Part shown: piece by piece, positions 18,947 to 26,716 of the stretch | Layout of the letters: the number at the start of each line of letters is the position of its first letter | How positions within the stretch are numbered: the stretch's first letter is position 1 | Origin: Vibrio hyugaensis | GTDB lineage: Bacteria > Pseudomonadota > Gammaproteobacteria > Enterobacterales > Vibrionaceae | Direction: 5' to 3' | DNA: 64,000 nucleotides | NCBI RefSeq assembly: GCF_002906655.1 | Contig: NZ_CP025795.1 | Location: 1,054,001-1,118,000 of the forward strand | Notes under the pieces: generated by a model | Seen by the model: only the letters and a program-made list of their open reading frames with translations | The model's database searches: none | Told to the model about the DNA's origin: nothing | Made by a program: the position numbers and the translations under genes

Positions 18947-20632
18947 ATGAAGCAAAAAGCGCTATATCTAGCAGTAGCATTGGGTTTGAGTGGTCTTTCA
19001 AACGTAGCATCCGCTAATGAGATGGTGAATCCAGATGGTGGTGTCGTAGTCGGTTATTGGCATAACTGGTGCGATGGGGCTGGTTACAAGGGCGGCAATG
19101 CACCGTGCGTGACGCTGGATGAAGTTGATCCTATGTACAATGTGGTTAACGTCTCCTTTATGAAGGTGTTCAATACCAGTGAAGGCCGTATTCCAACTTT
19201 TAAGCTCGATCCAAATATTGGTCTTTCAGAACAACAATTTATTGATCAAATTGGCGCACTAAACCAACAAGGACGCGCCGTTCTTATTGCGCTTGGTGGT
19301 GCAGATGCACACGTTGAGCTGAAAACTGGCGATGAGCAAGCATTCGCTCAAGAGATCATCCGCCTTACTGATAAGTTCGGCTTTGATGGTCTGGATATCG
19401 ACTTAGAGCAATCCGCAGTAACCGCGTCAGACAACCAAACAGTAATCCCAGCTGCACTTCGCCTTGTAAAAGAACACTATCAGCAACAGGGGAAAAACTT
19501 CCTAATTACGATGGCGCCTGAGTTTCCATACTTAACAGAAGGTGGCAAATACGTTCCTTATATTACTGGATTAGAAGGATACTATGATTGGATCAACCCT
19601 CAGTTTTACAACCAAGGTGGTGATGGTATTTGGGTTGAAGGTGTGGGTTGGATTGCACAAAACAATGATGCGCTAAAACAAGAATTCATTTACTACATTT
19701 CAGACTCTCTATCGAATGGTACACGTGGTTTCCACAAAATTCCGCATGACAAATTGGTGTTTGGTATTCCATCTAACATTGATGCAGCGGCAACGGGCTT
19801 TGTGCAAGACCCTCAAGATCTTTACGACGCGTTTGACCAACTTAAAGCGCAAGGGCAGGCACTTCGTGGCGTAATGACATGGTCGGTGAACTGGGATATG
19901 GGCACAGACAAGAATGGTCAGGCGTACGGTGAAAAGTTTGTGAAGGATTACGGTCCGTTTATCCATGGCCAGACTCCACCTCCGCCAAGTGAAGGCGAAC
20001 CGGTGTTTAGCGGTATCAGTGATGTTCGCGTGCATCACGGTAGTTCATTTGATCCGTATGCAGGTGTTACCGCGTCTGACAAAGAAGATGGAGACCTAAC
20101 TAACAGCATTACTGTTGAAGGTTCAGTTGATGTGAACACCGTTGGCACATATGTTTTGGTTTACAGTGTAAAAGACAGCGACAACAATGAAACCAAGCAA
20201 AGCAGAACAGTTGTTGTTTACAGCCTAGTGCCTGAGTTTGAAGGTGTAACGGATACGACCATACAGCTTGGTGACGCATTTGACCCAATGGCAGGCGTAA
20301 AAGCGACGGATGCAGAAGACGGTGATTTGACTGATCAAGTTCGTGTAGAGGGCAGCGTAGATGTTAACGTGCTAGGTGTCTACGACTTGGTTTACCGAGT
20401 AACGGATAGTGCAAATCAGACTACGACAGCTCAACGCTCTGTGATTGTTTCTGATGGCAGCAGTTACCCTCCGTATGAATCTGGAAAAACGTATGAGGCA
20501 GGTGACATTGTCACAGGTTCAGATGGCAACTTGTATCAATGTAAACCGTGGCCATACACTGGGTGGTGTTCAAACCCTTCTTATGCGCCTGGTGAAACCG
20601 TTTACTGGTCAGACGCATGGGATAAGTTGTAA
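18947..20632 (+). CDS. Secreted GH18 chitinase with two Ig-like repeats and chitin-binding domain
   Basis: This enzyme hydrolyses chitin outside the cell. It has 561 residues from ATG 18947, preferred over upstream starts because of its AGAGG site and the signal peptide that follows (MKQKALYLAVALGL...VASA-NE). The GH18 barrel covers about 25-345 and has the catalytic motif DGLDIDLEQ near 147-155. Two DUF5011-type Ig-like repeats follow (FSGISDVRVHHGSSF... and FEGVTDTTIQLGDAF...). A C-terminal CBM5/12 chitin-binding domain has YESGKTYEAGDIV and a Trp-rich end. Its original transcription terminator is interrupted by an insertion sequence. Confidence 0.95.
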   Translation: MKQKALYLAVALGLSGLSNVASANEMVNPDGGVVVGYWHNWCDGAGYKGGNAPCVTLDEVDPMYNVVNVSFMKVFNTSEGRIPTFKLDPNIGLSEQQFIDQIGALNQQGRAVLIALGGADAHVELKTGDEQAFAQEIIRLTDKFGFDGLDIDLEQSAVTASDNQTVIPAALRLVKEHYQQQGKNFLITMAPEFPYLTEGGKYVPYITGLEGYYDWINPQFYNQGGDGIWVEGVGWIAQNNDALKQEFIYYISDSLSNGTRGFHKIPHDKLVFGIPSNIDAAATGFVQDPQDLYDAFDQLKAQGQALRGVMTWSVNWDMGTDKNGQAYGEKFVKDYGPFIHGQTPPPPSEGEPVFSGISDVRVHHGSSFDPYAGVTASDKEDGDLTNSITVEGSVDVNTVGTYVLVYSVKDSDNNETKQSRTVVVYSLVPEFEGVTDTTIQLGDAFDPMAGVKATDAEDGDLTDQVRVEGSVDVNVLGVYDLVYRVTDSANQTTTAQRSVIVSDGSSYPPYESGKTYEAGDIVTGSDGNLYQCKPWPYTGWCSNPSYAPGETVYWSDAWDKL

Positions 20633-20651
20633 TTAGTTCATTTGCAAGCCT

Positions 20652-20661
20652 CCTTCACTGG
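20652..20661 (+). repeat. Target-site duplication, left copy
   Basis: CCTTCACTGG lies immediately outside the left IS end and is identical to 22167-22176. Confidence 0.93.
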
Positions 20662-20678
20662 CTGTCTCTTATACACAA

Positions 20679-20710
20679 ATCCCCAAGCTTGTAGCTTGGG
20701 GATTTTTTTT
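20679..20710 (+). terminator. Terminator just inside the left IS end
   Basis: The stem ATCCCCAAGC / GCTTGGGGAT with loop TTGTA is followed by a run of T. It lies between the left end and the transposase ATG, so it blocks transcription entering from the chitinase side. It also replaces the host terminator that the insertion split. Confidence 0.88.
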
Positions 20711-20767
20711 GAACTCTTTCACGTGTGTGTGATCTGATCACTTAGTAATCCTTACTGAAACACTAAG

Positions 20768-22147
20768 ATGACACACTCAGACGCTAAACTTTGGGCACAA
20801 GAACAATTTGGACAAGCACAACTTAAAGACCCTCGAAGAACACAACGCCTCATCAGTTTAGCGACTTCCATTGCTAATCAACCAGGAGTCTCCGTGGCTA
20901 AACTTCCTTTTTCTCCCGCCGATATGGAAGGTGCATATCGCTTTATCCGCAATGAAAACATCGATGCAAAAGACATCGCAGAAGCAGGCTTTCAATCAAC
21001 TGTATCCCGAGCTAACGAGCATGAGGAATTACTCGCGCTTGAAGATACAACAACGCTCAGTTTTCCGCATCGAAGTATAAAAGATGAACTCGGGCACACG
21101 AATCAAGGCGATAGAATTCGAGCTCTCCACGTACATTCGACGTTACTTTTTGCACCACAAAGTCAGACCATTGTTGGCCTGATAGAGCAGCAACGATGGA
21201 GCCGAGATATTACTAAGCGTGGGCAAAAGCACCAACACGCGACTCGTCCTTATAAGGAGAAAGAGAGTTACAAATGGGAGCAAGCTTCTCGCCGTGTCGT
21301 TGAACGCCTAGGGGATAAAATGTTAGATGTTATCTCGGTCTGTGACCGAGAAGCTGACCTATTCGAATACTTGACTTATAAACGTCAACATCAGCAGCGC
21401 TTTGTCGTTCGCTCAATGCAAAGTCGCTGCCTAGAAGCTCATCATCAAAAGCTTTACGACTATGCGCAAGCGTTACCAAGCGTCGAGACAAAAGAGCTTA
21501 CCATCCCCCAAAAAGGAGGGAGAAAAGCGAGAGATGTAAAGCTTGATGTTAAATATGGTCAGGTGACATTAAAGGCTCCGGCAAACAAAAAAGAGCACGC
21601 AGGCATACCTGTTTATTATGTTGGTTGCCTTGAGCAAGGGACATCAAAAGACAAGTTAGCATGGCACCTCTTGACGTCGGAGCCAATAAACAACGTTGAA
21701 GACGCTATGAGAATTATCGGTTATTACGAGCGCCGATGGCTGATTGAAGATTTCCATAAAGTCTGGAAAAGTGAAGGGACAGATGTGGAGTCACTCAGGC
21801 TACAAAGTAAAGATAACTTAGAGAGATTAAGTGTCATCTATGCCTTTGTTGCTACGCGTTTATTGGCGTTACGCTTCATTAAAGAAGTTGATGAGCTAAC
21901 GAAAGAAAGTTGTGAAAAGGTATTGGGCAAAAAAGCTTGGAAGCTACTGTGGTTGAAACTAGAAAGTAAGACATTACCTAAAGAAGTGCCCGATATGAGC
22001 TGGGCGTACAAAAATCTCGCTAAATTAGGCGGTTGGAAAGATACCAAGAGGACGGGTAGAGCTTCAATAAAGGTGCTTTGGGAAGGATGGTTTAAACTAC
22101 AAACCATCCTTGAAGGCTACGAACTCGCAATGTCTCTTGATCACTAG
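20768..22147 (+). CDS. IS4-family transposase (IS50/Tn5 group)
   Basis: DDE transposase of 459 residues, close in length to the 476-residue Tn5 transposase. The N-terminal Tn5-type DNA-binding region (WAQEQFGQAQLKDPRRTQRL) leads to the catalytic RNase H fold. DDE candidates are LALEDTT near residue 98, SVCDREAD near 197 and the Glu of the YREK signature. That signature fits the IS4 consensus Y-x2-R-x3-E-x6-K exactly (YYERRWLIEDFHKVWK). The frame is intact, so the element could be active. Confidence 0.96.
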   Translation: MTHSDAKLWAQEQFGQAQLKDPRRTQRLISLATSIANQPGVSVAKLPFSPADMEGAYRFIRNENIDAKDIAEAGFQSTVSRANEHEELLALEDTTTLSFPHRSIKDELGHTNQGDRIRALHVHSTLLFAPQSQTIVGLIEQQRWSRDITKRGQKHQHATRPYKEKESYKWEQASRRVVERLGDKMLDVISVCDREADLFEYLTYKRQHQQRFVVRSMQSRCLEAHHQKLYDYAQALPSVETKELTIPQKGGRKARDVKLDVKYGQVTLKAPANKKEHAGIPVYYVGCLEQGTSKDKLAWHLLTSEPINNVEDAMRIIGYYERRWLIEDFHKVWKSEGTDVESLRLQSKDNLERLSVIYAFVATRLLALRFIKEVDELTKESCEKVLGKKAWKLLWLKLESKTLPKEVPDMSWAYKNLAKLGGWKDTKRTGRASIKVLWEGWFKLQTILEGYELAMSLDH

Positions 22148-22166
22148 ACTTGTGATCAAGAGACAG

Positions 22167-22186
22167 CCTTCACTGGAGGCTTTTTT
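22167..22186 (+). terminator. Right half of the chitinase terminator, split by the IS
   Basis: Bases 22167-22176 are the right copy of the 10-bp duplication. Removing the IS and one repeat restores GCCTCC-TTCACT-GGAGGC followed by six T, a standard hairpin terminator. Its left arm lies at 20648-20653 and its right arm at 22175-22180. Confidence 0.85.
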
Positions 22187-22331
22187 ATGCGCGTAACTTC
22201 ACATCTTATTGAACCTACACTAGAACTTTAAAGCGTAATCATTAGTATCCCGCCTCCGCATTTTCCAGACTTACCTATAGTTGGAATGCGTCGCTCTTTG
22301 TCAATTTGGTACGGTCACCTAGGAGGATTTA

Positions 22332-22874
22332 ATGAAAAGGATCAATGTAGTAGGCAGCAGTGCAAGCGGTAAATCGACGTTTTCAAAGCAGCTCGCAATG
22401 AAATTAGGTGTCACGTACATAGAAATGGACAGGTTGTTCTGGCTTCCCGATTGGAAAGAACTCGATGATGAGACGTTCTTCGATAAAGTTGTGGACGTAA
22501 CTCAACAAGAAGCTTGGGTACTCGACGGGAACTACAGCCGAACACAACCGTACAAATGGCAAAGGGTTGATACCATCATCTGGCTCGACTATTCACGTTC
22601 TATCACCACTTATCGCTCCATAACTCGTGCTATCAAAAGGGCATGGACTCAAGAAGAGTGTTGGGAAGGAACTGGCAATAGAGAAAGCTTTAGAAAAGCG
22701 TTTTTGAGTACAGACTCGATTATTTGGTGGTCGGTTAAGAACTACCAAAAGAATCGAAAGCGCTATCTAAAACTGAAAGAGGACTTAAAAGGTTCGCCTA
22801 TCAAGTTCATCCACATCACTTCGCCAAAAATGGCACAAGATTTTCTTGGTTCTCAAGATTTTATAAATAGATAA
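22332..22874 (+). CDS. P-loop kinase of the adenylate kinase/FlaR-like group
   Basis: This 180-residue cytoplasmic protein has a Walker A at the extreme N-terminus (GSSASGKSTFSKQLA). Its YIEMDRLFWLPDW segment and VLDGNYSR are typical of small nucleotide or shikimate kinase-like proteins often annotated as topology modulation protein. The substrate is unknown. A perfect AGGAGG site precedes the ATG. It is monocistronic, and nothing in its surroundings indicates a role. Confidence 0.8.
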   Translation: MKRINVVGSSASGKSTFSKQLAMKLGVTYIEMDRLFWLPDWKELDDETFFDKVVDVTQQEAWVLDGNYSRTQPYKWQRVDTIIWLDYSRSITTYRSITRAIKRAWTQEECWEGTGNRESFRKAFLSTDSIIWWSVKNYQKNRKRYLKLKEDLKGSPIKFIHITSPKMAQDFLGSQDFINR

Positions 22875-22991
22875 GTAACTTATTTAAGTGACTTTTTGGC
22901 AACGGCTCGCAGCTGTGTAAATCCTGACATTTCGCCTCCATTAGATGATGAATACTAACCACGTTCCCGTCGTATTCATTGTGGAGGTATT

Positions 22992-23237
22992 ATGATCGGC
23001 TACGAAGAAATGGCGATATCCGGCTACCTAGGTTGGTTACTCGCTGTTTTGTTGGTTTACCCCTTTGCCTATGTTGGTATCCATATCGGTGTATTCGATA
23101 TAAAAATCCGAAGCAAAGTCAGCCGTTATTTCAATCGCTTTATATTAGCTTTAATTGCATTTTTACTGATTATGCATATGCAAACTGAAGTGGTTTACGG
23201 CAAGTACTTTCTTGGTCTTTGGGAAGCACAACAGTAA
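22992..23237 (+). CDS. Small inner-membrane protein of unknown function
   Basis: 81 residues with two hydrophobic segments (about 8-31 and 49-63) separated by a basic loop (KIRSKVSRYFNR), so it is a two-pass inner-membrane protein. A GGAGG site ends 6 bases before ATG 22992, which decides this frame over an overlapping frame starting at 22979. I do not recognise the family. Confidence 0.65.
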   Translation: MIGYEEMAISGYLGWLLAVLLVYPFAYVGIHIGVFDIKIRSKVSRYFNRFILALIAFLLIMHMQTEVVYGKYFLGLWEAQQ

Positions 23238-23267
23238 CTCTGATCGCATTAATTCCCATCGCCTTGT

Positions 23268-23307
23268 GCTAAGTTGTCGAAATTGAGATAAAAATCGACA
23301 ACTTAGC
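23268..23307 (+). promoter_or_regulatory. 13-bp perfect inverted repeat abutting the start codon of the racemase-like gene
   Basis: The arms GCTAAGTTGTCGA (23268-23280) and TCGACAACTTAGC (23295-23307) are separated by 14 AT-rich bases. The right arm ends directly before ATG 23308 and occupies the place where a ribosome site should be. No Shine-Dalgarno sequence is visible. It may be a DNA operator or an RNA hairpin controlling translation. There is no T-run, so it is not a terminator. Confidence 0.7.
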
Positions 23308-23961
23308 ATGAAGCCATACGACCTATATTTTCTTCATACTTCACCCGTACACATTCCACCTTTCTCCGAACTGATAACAGAGCTCGCACCTGATTTAAAA
23401 GTTGCACACTTTGCCGATGCTGACTTATTGGAACGTTTGGTTGCTGGGGCGGACGAATCTAAGGTGGAGCAATCCGTACAAGACAAAGTACGCGAGCTTT
23501 CTGAACAAGCAAACTTGGTGGTTTGTACCTGCTCCTCAATTGGTCGCTTTGCTGAATCGCTTACAGAGCAGGGTGTTAACGTTCAGCGTATAGACCGCGC
23601 AATGGGTGACCAAGCTGTAACTCATGAGCGAGTGTTGTTACTTGCGGCATTACTGACAACCATTGAACCTAGCTTAGCGTTACTTGAGACGAGTGAGGGC
23701 AATTGTATCCTTCAGTTAGATACGTTTGTGGTTGAAGATGCTTGGGAACGCTTTCTCGACCAAGATAACCAAGGCTATTACGACAAGATCAAAGCGGTAA
23801 TAGAGCAAAAGGCTCGTGATTATGACGTAATTGTATTGGCACAGGCTTCGATGTCAGGTGCTGCATCATTAGCTGATGTCGACATTCCAGTATTAAGTAG
23901 CCCACGTTTAGGCGTAAAAAGGGCAATTGAAACCTTAAGGACATTCCATGCAAATAACTAG
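23308..23961 (+). CDS. Asp/Glu racemase-superfamily protein
   Basis: 217 residues with the fold of the aspartate/glutamate/hydantoin racemase and arylmalonate decarboxylase superfamily. The first catalytic Cys region is VVCTCSSIGRFAE (near residue 72). The second-half motif VIVLAQASMSGAA (near 175) has Ser/Met where two-Cys racemases carry the second Cys. It may therefore not racemise Asp or Glu, and a one-Cys reaction is possible. It overlaps the next gene by 14 bp and has an unusual hairpin immediately before the ATG. Confidence 0.75.
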   Translation: MKPYDLYFLHTSPVHIPPFSELITELAPDLKVAHFADADLLERLVAGADESKVEQSVQDKVRELSEQANLVVCTCSSIGRFAESLTEQGVNVQRIDRAMGDQAVTHERVLLLAALLTTIEPSLALLETSEGNCILQLDTFVVEDAWERFLDQDNQGYYDKIKAVIEQKARDYDVIVLAQASMSGAASLADVDIPVLSSPRLGVKRAIETLRTFHANN

Positions 23962-24376
23962 TTGGATTCAGCTTTGCTTACGCGAGCTTGAAGGAGCGCC
24001 CATAAAAGAACATTCCGATATCGAAGCGTCTTTTGCGGAGTCCGAACGTTTCTCAAAATGGAAGACAAGCAAAAGAGAAATACGCTTCGAAGATGTCAGT
24101 GATCGTTGCTGGATCAAGAGCTGCACGGGTGGCTACATCACAGAGGTGCATTTGCATGCGGATGGTTCACTTGATGAATACACCTTGTTTGGACGCCTTC
24201 ATACCAAGGGGCATTGGGAGCTAGAGTCTGGCGTACTTCATATCACGATCTACAAAGGTGAAAACACTTACGAACTTTCTGTTGTGGGAAACCGTGAACC
24301 TTCCATCCACTCTGCGATTGAATACAAAAATGGAGAAGTGCACTCCTATCTAAAACTGACTCCAATTTCTCAATAG
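23948..24376 (+). CDS. Hypothetical protein coupled to the racemase-like gene
   Basis: 142 residues, soluble, no signal peptide, rich in predicted beta strands (GYITEVHLHADGSLDEYTLFG, HWELESGVLHITIY). I do not recognise the family. Its ATG lies 14 bp inside the 3' end of the racemase-like gene, so translation is likely coupled and the two may act together. Confidence 0.65.
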   Translation: MQITSWIQLCLRELEGAPIKEHSDIEASFAESERFSKWKTSKREIRFEDVSDRCWIKSCTGGYITEVHLHADGSLDEYTLFGRLHTKGHWELESGVLHITIYKGENTYELSVVGNREPSIHSAIEYKNGEVHSYLKLTPISQ

Positions 24377-24403
24377 CAATTTAACAAGGACGAGCACCAC
24401 AAT

Positions 24404-24931
24404 ATGGATATTGTATTTATAAGGCATGGCGTGCCAGATTTTACGTTAGCGGATGAGCGGCAGATGACTCAACTTGAGAAGGACTATGCGCCGCTTTGTC
24501 GAGAGCATTTGCCCGTGCTGCAAGAAAAACTCAATCATCCAGTCTTCAATGATGCTGAAATCATCATCAGCTCTCCTTATACAAGAGCCCTTCAAACTGC
24601 AGAAATTCTCAATCGTCATCGCGGTTTGCCTTTGTTTGTTGAGCATGACTTGAGAGAGTGGCGTGCTGACAAAGAAGGAGGCTACATTTCGTTGAATGAG
24701 AGAGACCGGCGCTGGCACGAATACCGAGAGTTGTTAAAAGCGGGTATTCCAATGACCGACAGTCGCTACGAACATGTTGATGAGCTAAAAGCACGGGCTG
24801 AGTTGGTGCTGGAGCGTTATCGCCAATATCGAAAGGTTGTTGTCGTGAGCCACTTTAATGTGTTTGAAGCGCTACAAGGTTTCCAAGAGGTGGGGCTTTT
24901 TTGTGGAGAATTTCGATACATTAATTTCTGA
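24404..24931 (+). CDS. Histidine phosphatase superfamily protein
   Basis: 175-residue phosphoglycerate mutase/SixA-like phosphatase. The catalytic RHG motif (FIRHGVP) is at residues 7-9, and the second phosphate-binding region is SPYTRALQTAEIL near 50. The acid Glu/Asp lies in LREWRADKEGG, and the second His is in VVSHFNVFE near 149. The substrate is unknown. An AAGGA site lies upstream, and it probably follows the racemase-like pair in one transcript. Confidence 0.85.
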   Translation: MDIVFIRHGVPDFTLADERQMTQLEKDYAPLCREHLPVLQEKLNHPVFNDAEIIISSPYTRALQTAEILNRHRGLPLFVEHDLREWRADKEGGYISLNERDRRWHEYRELLKAGIPMTDSRYEHVDELKARAELVLERYRQYRKVVVVSHFNVFEALQGFQEVGLFCGEFRYINF

Positions 24932-24987
24932 TCGAATTTTTATCTTCTATAGTAAAATCAGTCACTAATTTAATTTCAGGTTGCTGT

Positions 24988-25509
24988 ATGAAATCTCTCA
25001 AAACACTTTTACTTTTGTCTCTTGCAACGTTGTTTGGCTGTACGTCTAAACCGGACGGCGTTGAGCCAGTCAACAACTTTGAACTTCAACCATATTTAGG
25101 TAAATGGTATGAAATTGCGCGTCTTGATCACTCCTTTGAGCGCGGTTTATCGAATGTGACGGCTGAATACGAGCTTCGTGAGGATGGTGGCGTAACGGTT
25201 ATCAACCGGGGTTATTCAGAAGAAGATAAAGAATGGACGCAAGCTGATGGCAAAGCGTATTTCGTTGATGGTGAAAACACAGGGCATTTAAAAGTGTCTT
25301 TCTTCGGTCCGTTTTATTCGTCTTACATCGTATTTGAGCTAGGCGAGAACTACGACTACGCGTTTATCTCTGGTTTCAATCACGACTACCTATGGCTGCT
25401 GTCACGCACACCAACCGTCGATAAAGCAACGGTCGAGCGCTTCAAACAAGTAGCTAAAGAGAAAGGCTTTGTGTTGGACGAATTAATTCTCGTAGACCAA
25501 ACAAAGTAA
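24988..25509 (+). CDS. blc: Outer-membrane lipocalin Blc
   Basis: 173-residue lipoprotein (lipobox TLFGC, Cys18) with the lipocalin signature GKWYEIARLDHSFERG near residue 37, followed by VTAEYELREDGGVTVINRG and YLWLLSRTP. Blc proteins bind lysophospholipids and fatty acids and sit in the outer membrane. The length matches E. coli Blc. It stands alone, with convergent transcription from the next gene. Confidence 0.93.
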   Translation: MKSLKTLLLLSLATLFGCTSKPDGVEPVNNFELQPYLGKWYEIARLDHSFERGLSNVTAEYELREDGGVTVINRGYSEEDKEWTQADGKAYFVDGENTGHLKVSFFGPFYSSYIVFELGENYDYAFISGFNHDYLWLLSRTPTVDKATVERFKQVAKEKGFVLDELILVDQTK

Positions 25510-25530
25510 TACTTACAGCGACAAATGAAA

Positions 25531-25560
25531 CATACCCCACAAAAAGTGGGGCATGTATTT
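25531..25560. terminator. Hairpin between convergent blc and deacylase genes
   Basis: The arms CATACCCCAC (25531-25540) and GTGGGGCATG (25546-25555) pair with one mismatch around an AAAAA loop. The following T-tract is weak, so termination strength is uncertain. Confidence 0.6.
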
Positions 25561-25574
25561 AACTCAGTTCTGGA

Positions 25575-26570
25575 TTACTTAATTAATCGAACAACTAATG
25601 AACCTGGCGCTCGGATCGATTCAATGTTGTGGCTCAGCACAGTACCTTCAGTTGGCGCTGTGTAACGCTGAATCTCATCACCAAAGCTGTCGTATTGAAT
25701 CGCAACCAATTGACCTTGTTCTACTTTATCCATCATCTTCACTTGTGGTAGTACAAAACCACCCAATTCAGCGCGAATGCTGATGATGTCTTTGCCTTCT
25801 AAGCAAGGTGTGATCTCTACAACTTCACCAGTCACTACGTCATGACGAGCGAGAATATTAAAGATGCCAGTCACGGTACGGTCAATCAGTTCTTGTTCTG
25901 TGTATCGCCCCATGCCTACTTCAATGGTGATGCTCGGAATAGCGCTGTTGTTCCAGACGGTTTCAAGTACACCAGCGTCACCCGGATCGTTAAGAATCGC
26001 GTCTGGGTTAATAAGGCGAGCCATTTCCAGAGATTGTTCAATACGGAAATCAGCAAATACGTACAGCGGGTACGCAGCACCAGTGGTCTGGGTGTGCAAA
26101 TCAATCGCCAGTTCTGCGTTTGGCTTAAGAAGGTTATTCCACAAAGCAAATAGGAAGCGGTTTGCTTCGTTGCCGTTTGCATCGCCAGGGAAGAAACGGT
26201 TTAAGTTTGCAGGAGATGCATCTGGATCCGCAGAGAAGAAGTCACGGCTGTGGTTCAGCATACCAGTCAGGTTGATAGTCGGAACGACAGTTACAGTACC
26301 TGCGATGTCTTTACCAATCAGTTCACGAGCGGTCTTTTGAGCTGCTAAAACACCGTTGTATTCGTCACCATGAACACCTGCTGTGATCATGATTTTCTTA
26401 CCCGGTTTTTCGCCTTTGAAAACCAACACAGGCAAATGTTGCCACTGAGATAGGGCGTTGGTTGCGATACGGAACCAAAACTTATGCTCGCCTGCAGGCA
26501 AGTCTGTTACGTCAAGAGATTGAATGACTTGATGACCTTGAATCACGTCATCCAGAAATTGTGTTGCCAT
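25575..26570 (-). CDS. Succinylglutamate desuccinylase/aspartoacylase-family Zn deacylase
   Basis: 331 residues. The zinc ligands lie in AGVHGDEYNG (His, Glu) and AIDLHTQT (His), the usual M14/AstE-AspA arrangement. VPTINLTGMLNHSRDF and NLNRFFPG are shared with this family. ATG 26570 is preferred over GTG 26582 because a GGAGT site lies 10 bases before it. It follows a YfcC-type transporter gene on the same strand, so the enzyme may act on an imported N-acyl amino acid or peptide. The substrate is not known. Confidence 0.85.
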   Translation of the reverse strand: MATQFLDDVIQGHQVIQSLDVTDLPAGEHKFWFRIATNALSQWQHLPVLVFKGEKPGKKIMITAGVHGDEYNGVLAAQKTARELIGKDIAGTVTVVPTINLTGMLNHSRDFFSADPDASPANLNRFFPGDANGNEANRFLFALWNNLLKPNAELAIDLHTQTTGAAYPLYVFADFRIEQSLEMARLINPDAILNDPGDAGVLETVWNNSAIPSITIEVGMGRYTEQELIDRTVTGIFNILARHDVVTGEVVEITPCLEGKDIISIRAELGGFVLPQVKMMDKVEQGQLVAIQYDSFGDEIQRYTAPTEGTVLSHNIESIRAPGSLVVRLIK

Positions 26571-26628
26571 TAAAGTTGTCACTCCAAAACATCTTACTTC
26601 GATGCTTGTTTGCCATACGGCTTGAATT

Positions 26629-26656
26629 AAAAAAGGCGAGAACTTTGTCTCGCCTT
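26629..26656 (-). terminator. Terminator between yfcC-like and deacylase genes
   Basis: Stem AAGGCGAGA / TCTCGCCTT (26633-26641 and 26648-26656) followed on the minus strand by six T. Confidence 0.8.
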
Positions 26657-26663
26657 ATTCTTT

Positions 26664-26703
26664 ATACCCAAGCTACGCTTTCGCGTTTGAGTTACTTGGG
26701 GAT
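26664..26703 (-). repeat. Nested inverted repeat downstream of the YfcC-like gene
   Basis: On the minus strand CCCAAG...CTTGGG encloses CGC-GAAA-GCG. It lies directly before the terminator. I recall similar CCCAAG/CTTGGG hairpins in Vibrio intergenic regions, but the copy number cannot be tested here. Confidence 0.5.
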
Positions 26704-26716
26704 ATTGGTAATCAGT

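Larger units (their letters stand above)
20662..22166 (+). mobile_element. IS4-family (IS50/Tn5-like) insertion sequence, intact
   Basis: The element is 1505 bp. The left end begins CTGTCTCTTATACACAAAT. The right end, read inward, begins CTGTCTCTTGATCACAAGT. These closely match the known outside and inside ends of IS50 from Tn5. It carries one full-length transposase gene and an internal terminator just inside the left end. It is flanked by a perfect 10-bp direct repeat, CCTTCACTGG (20652-20661 and 22167-22176), so insertion was by transposition and looks recent. It landed in the loop of the chitinase terminator hairpin. Confidence 0.95.

Noticed and set aside
25864..26340. 158-residue plus-strand frame opposite the deacylase gene
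   Set aside because: It lies wholly antisense to a gene with clear zinc-site motifs, has no ribosome site, and has Ser/Arg-rich shadow composition.
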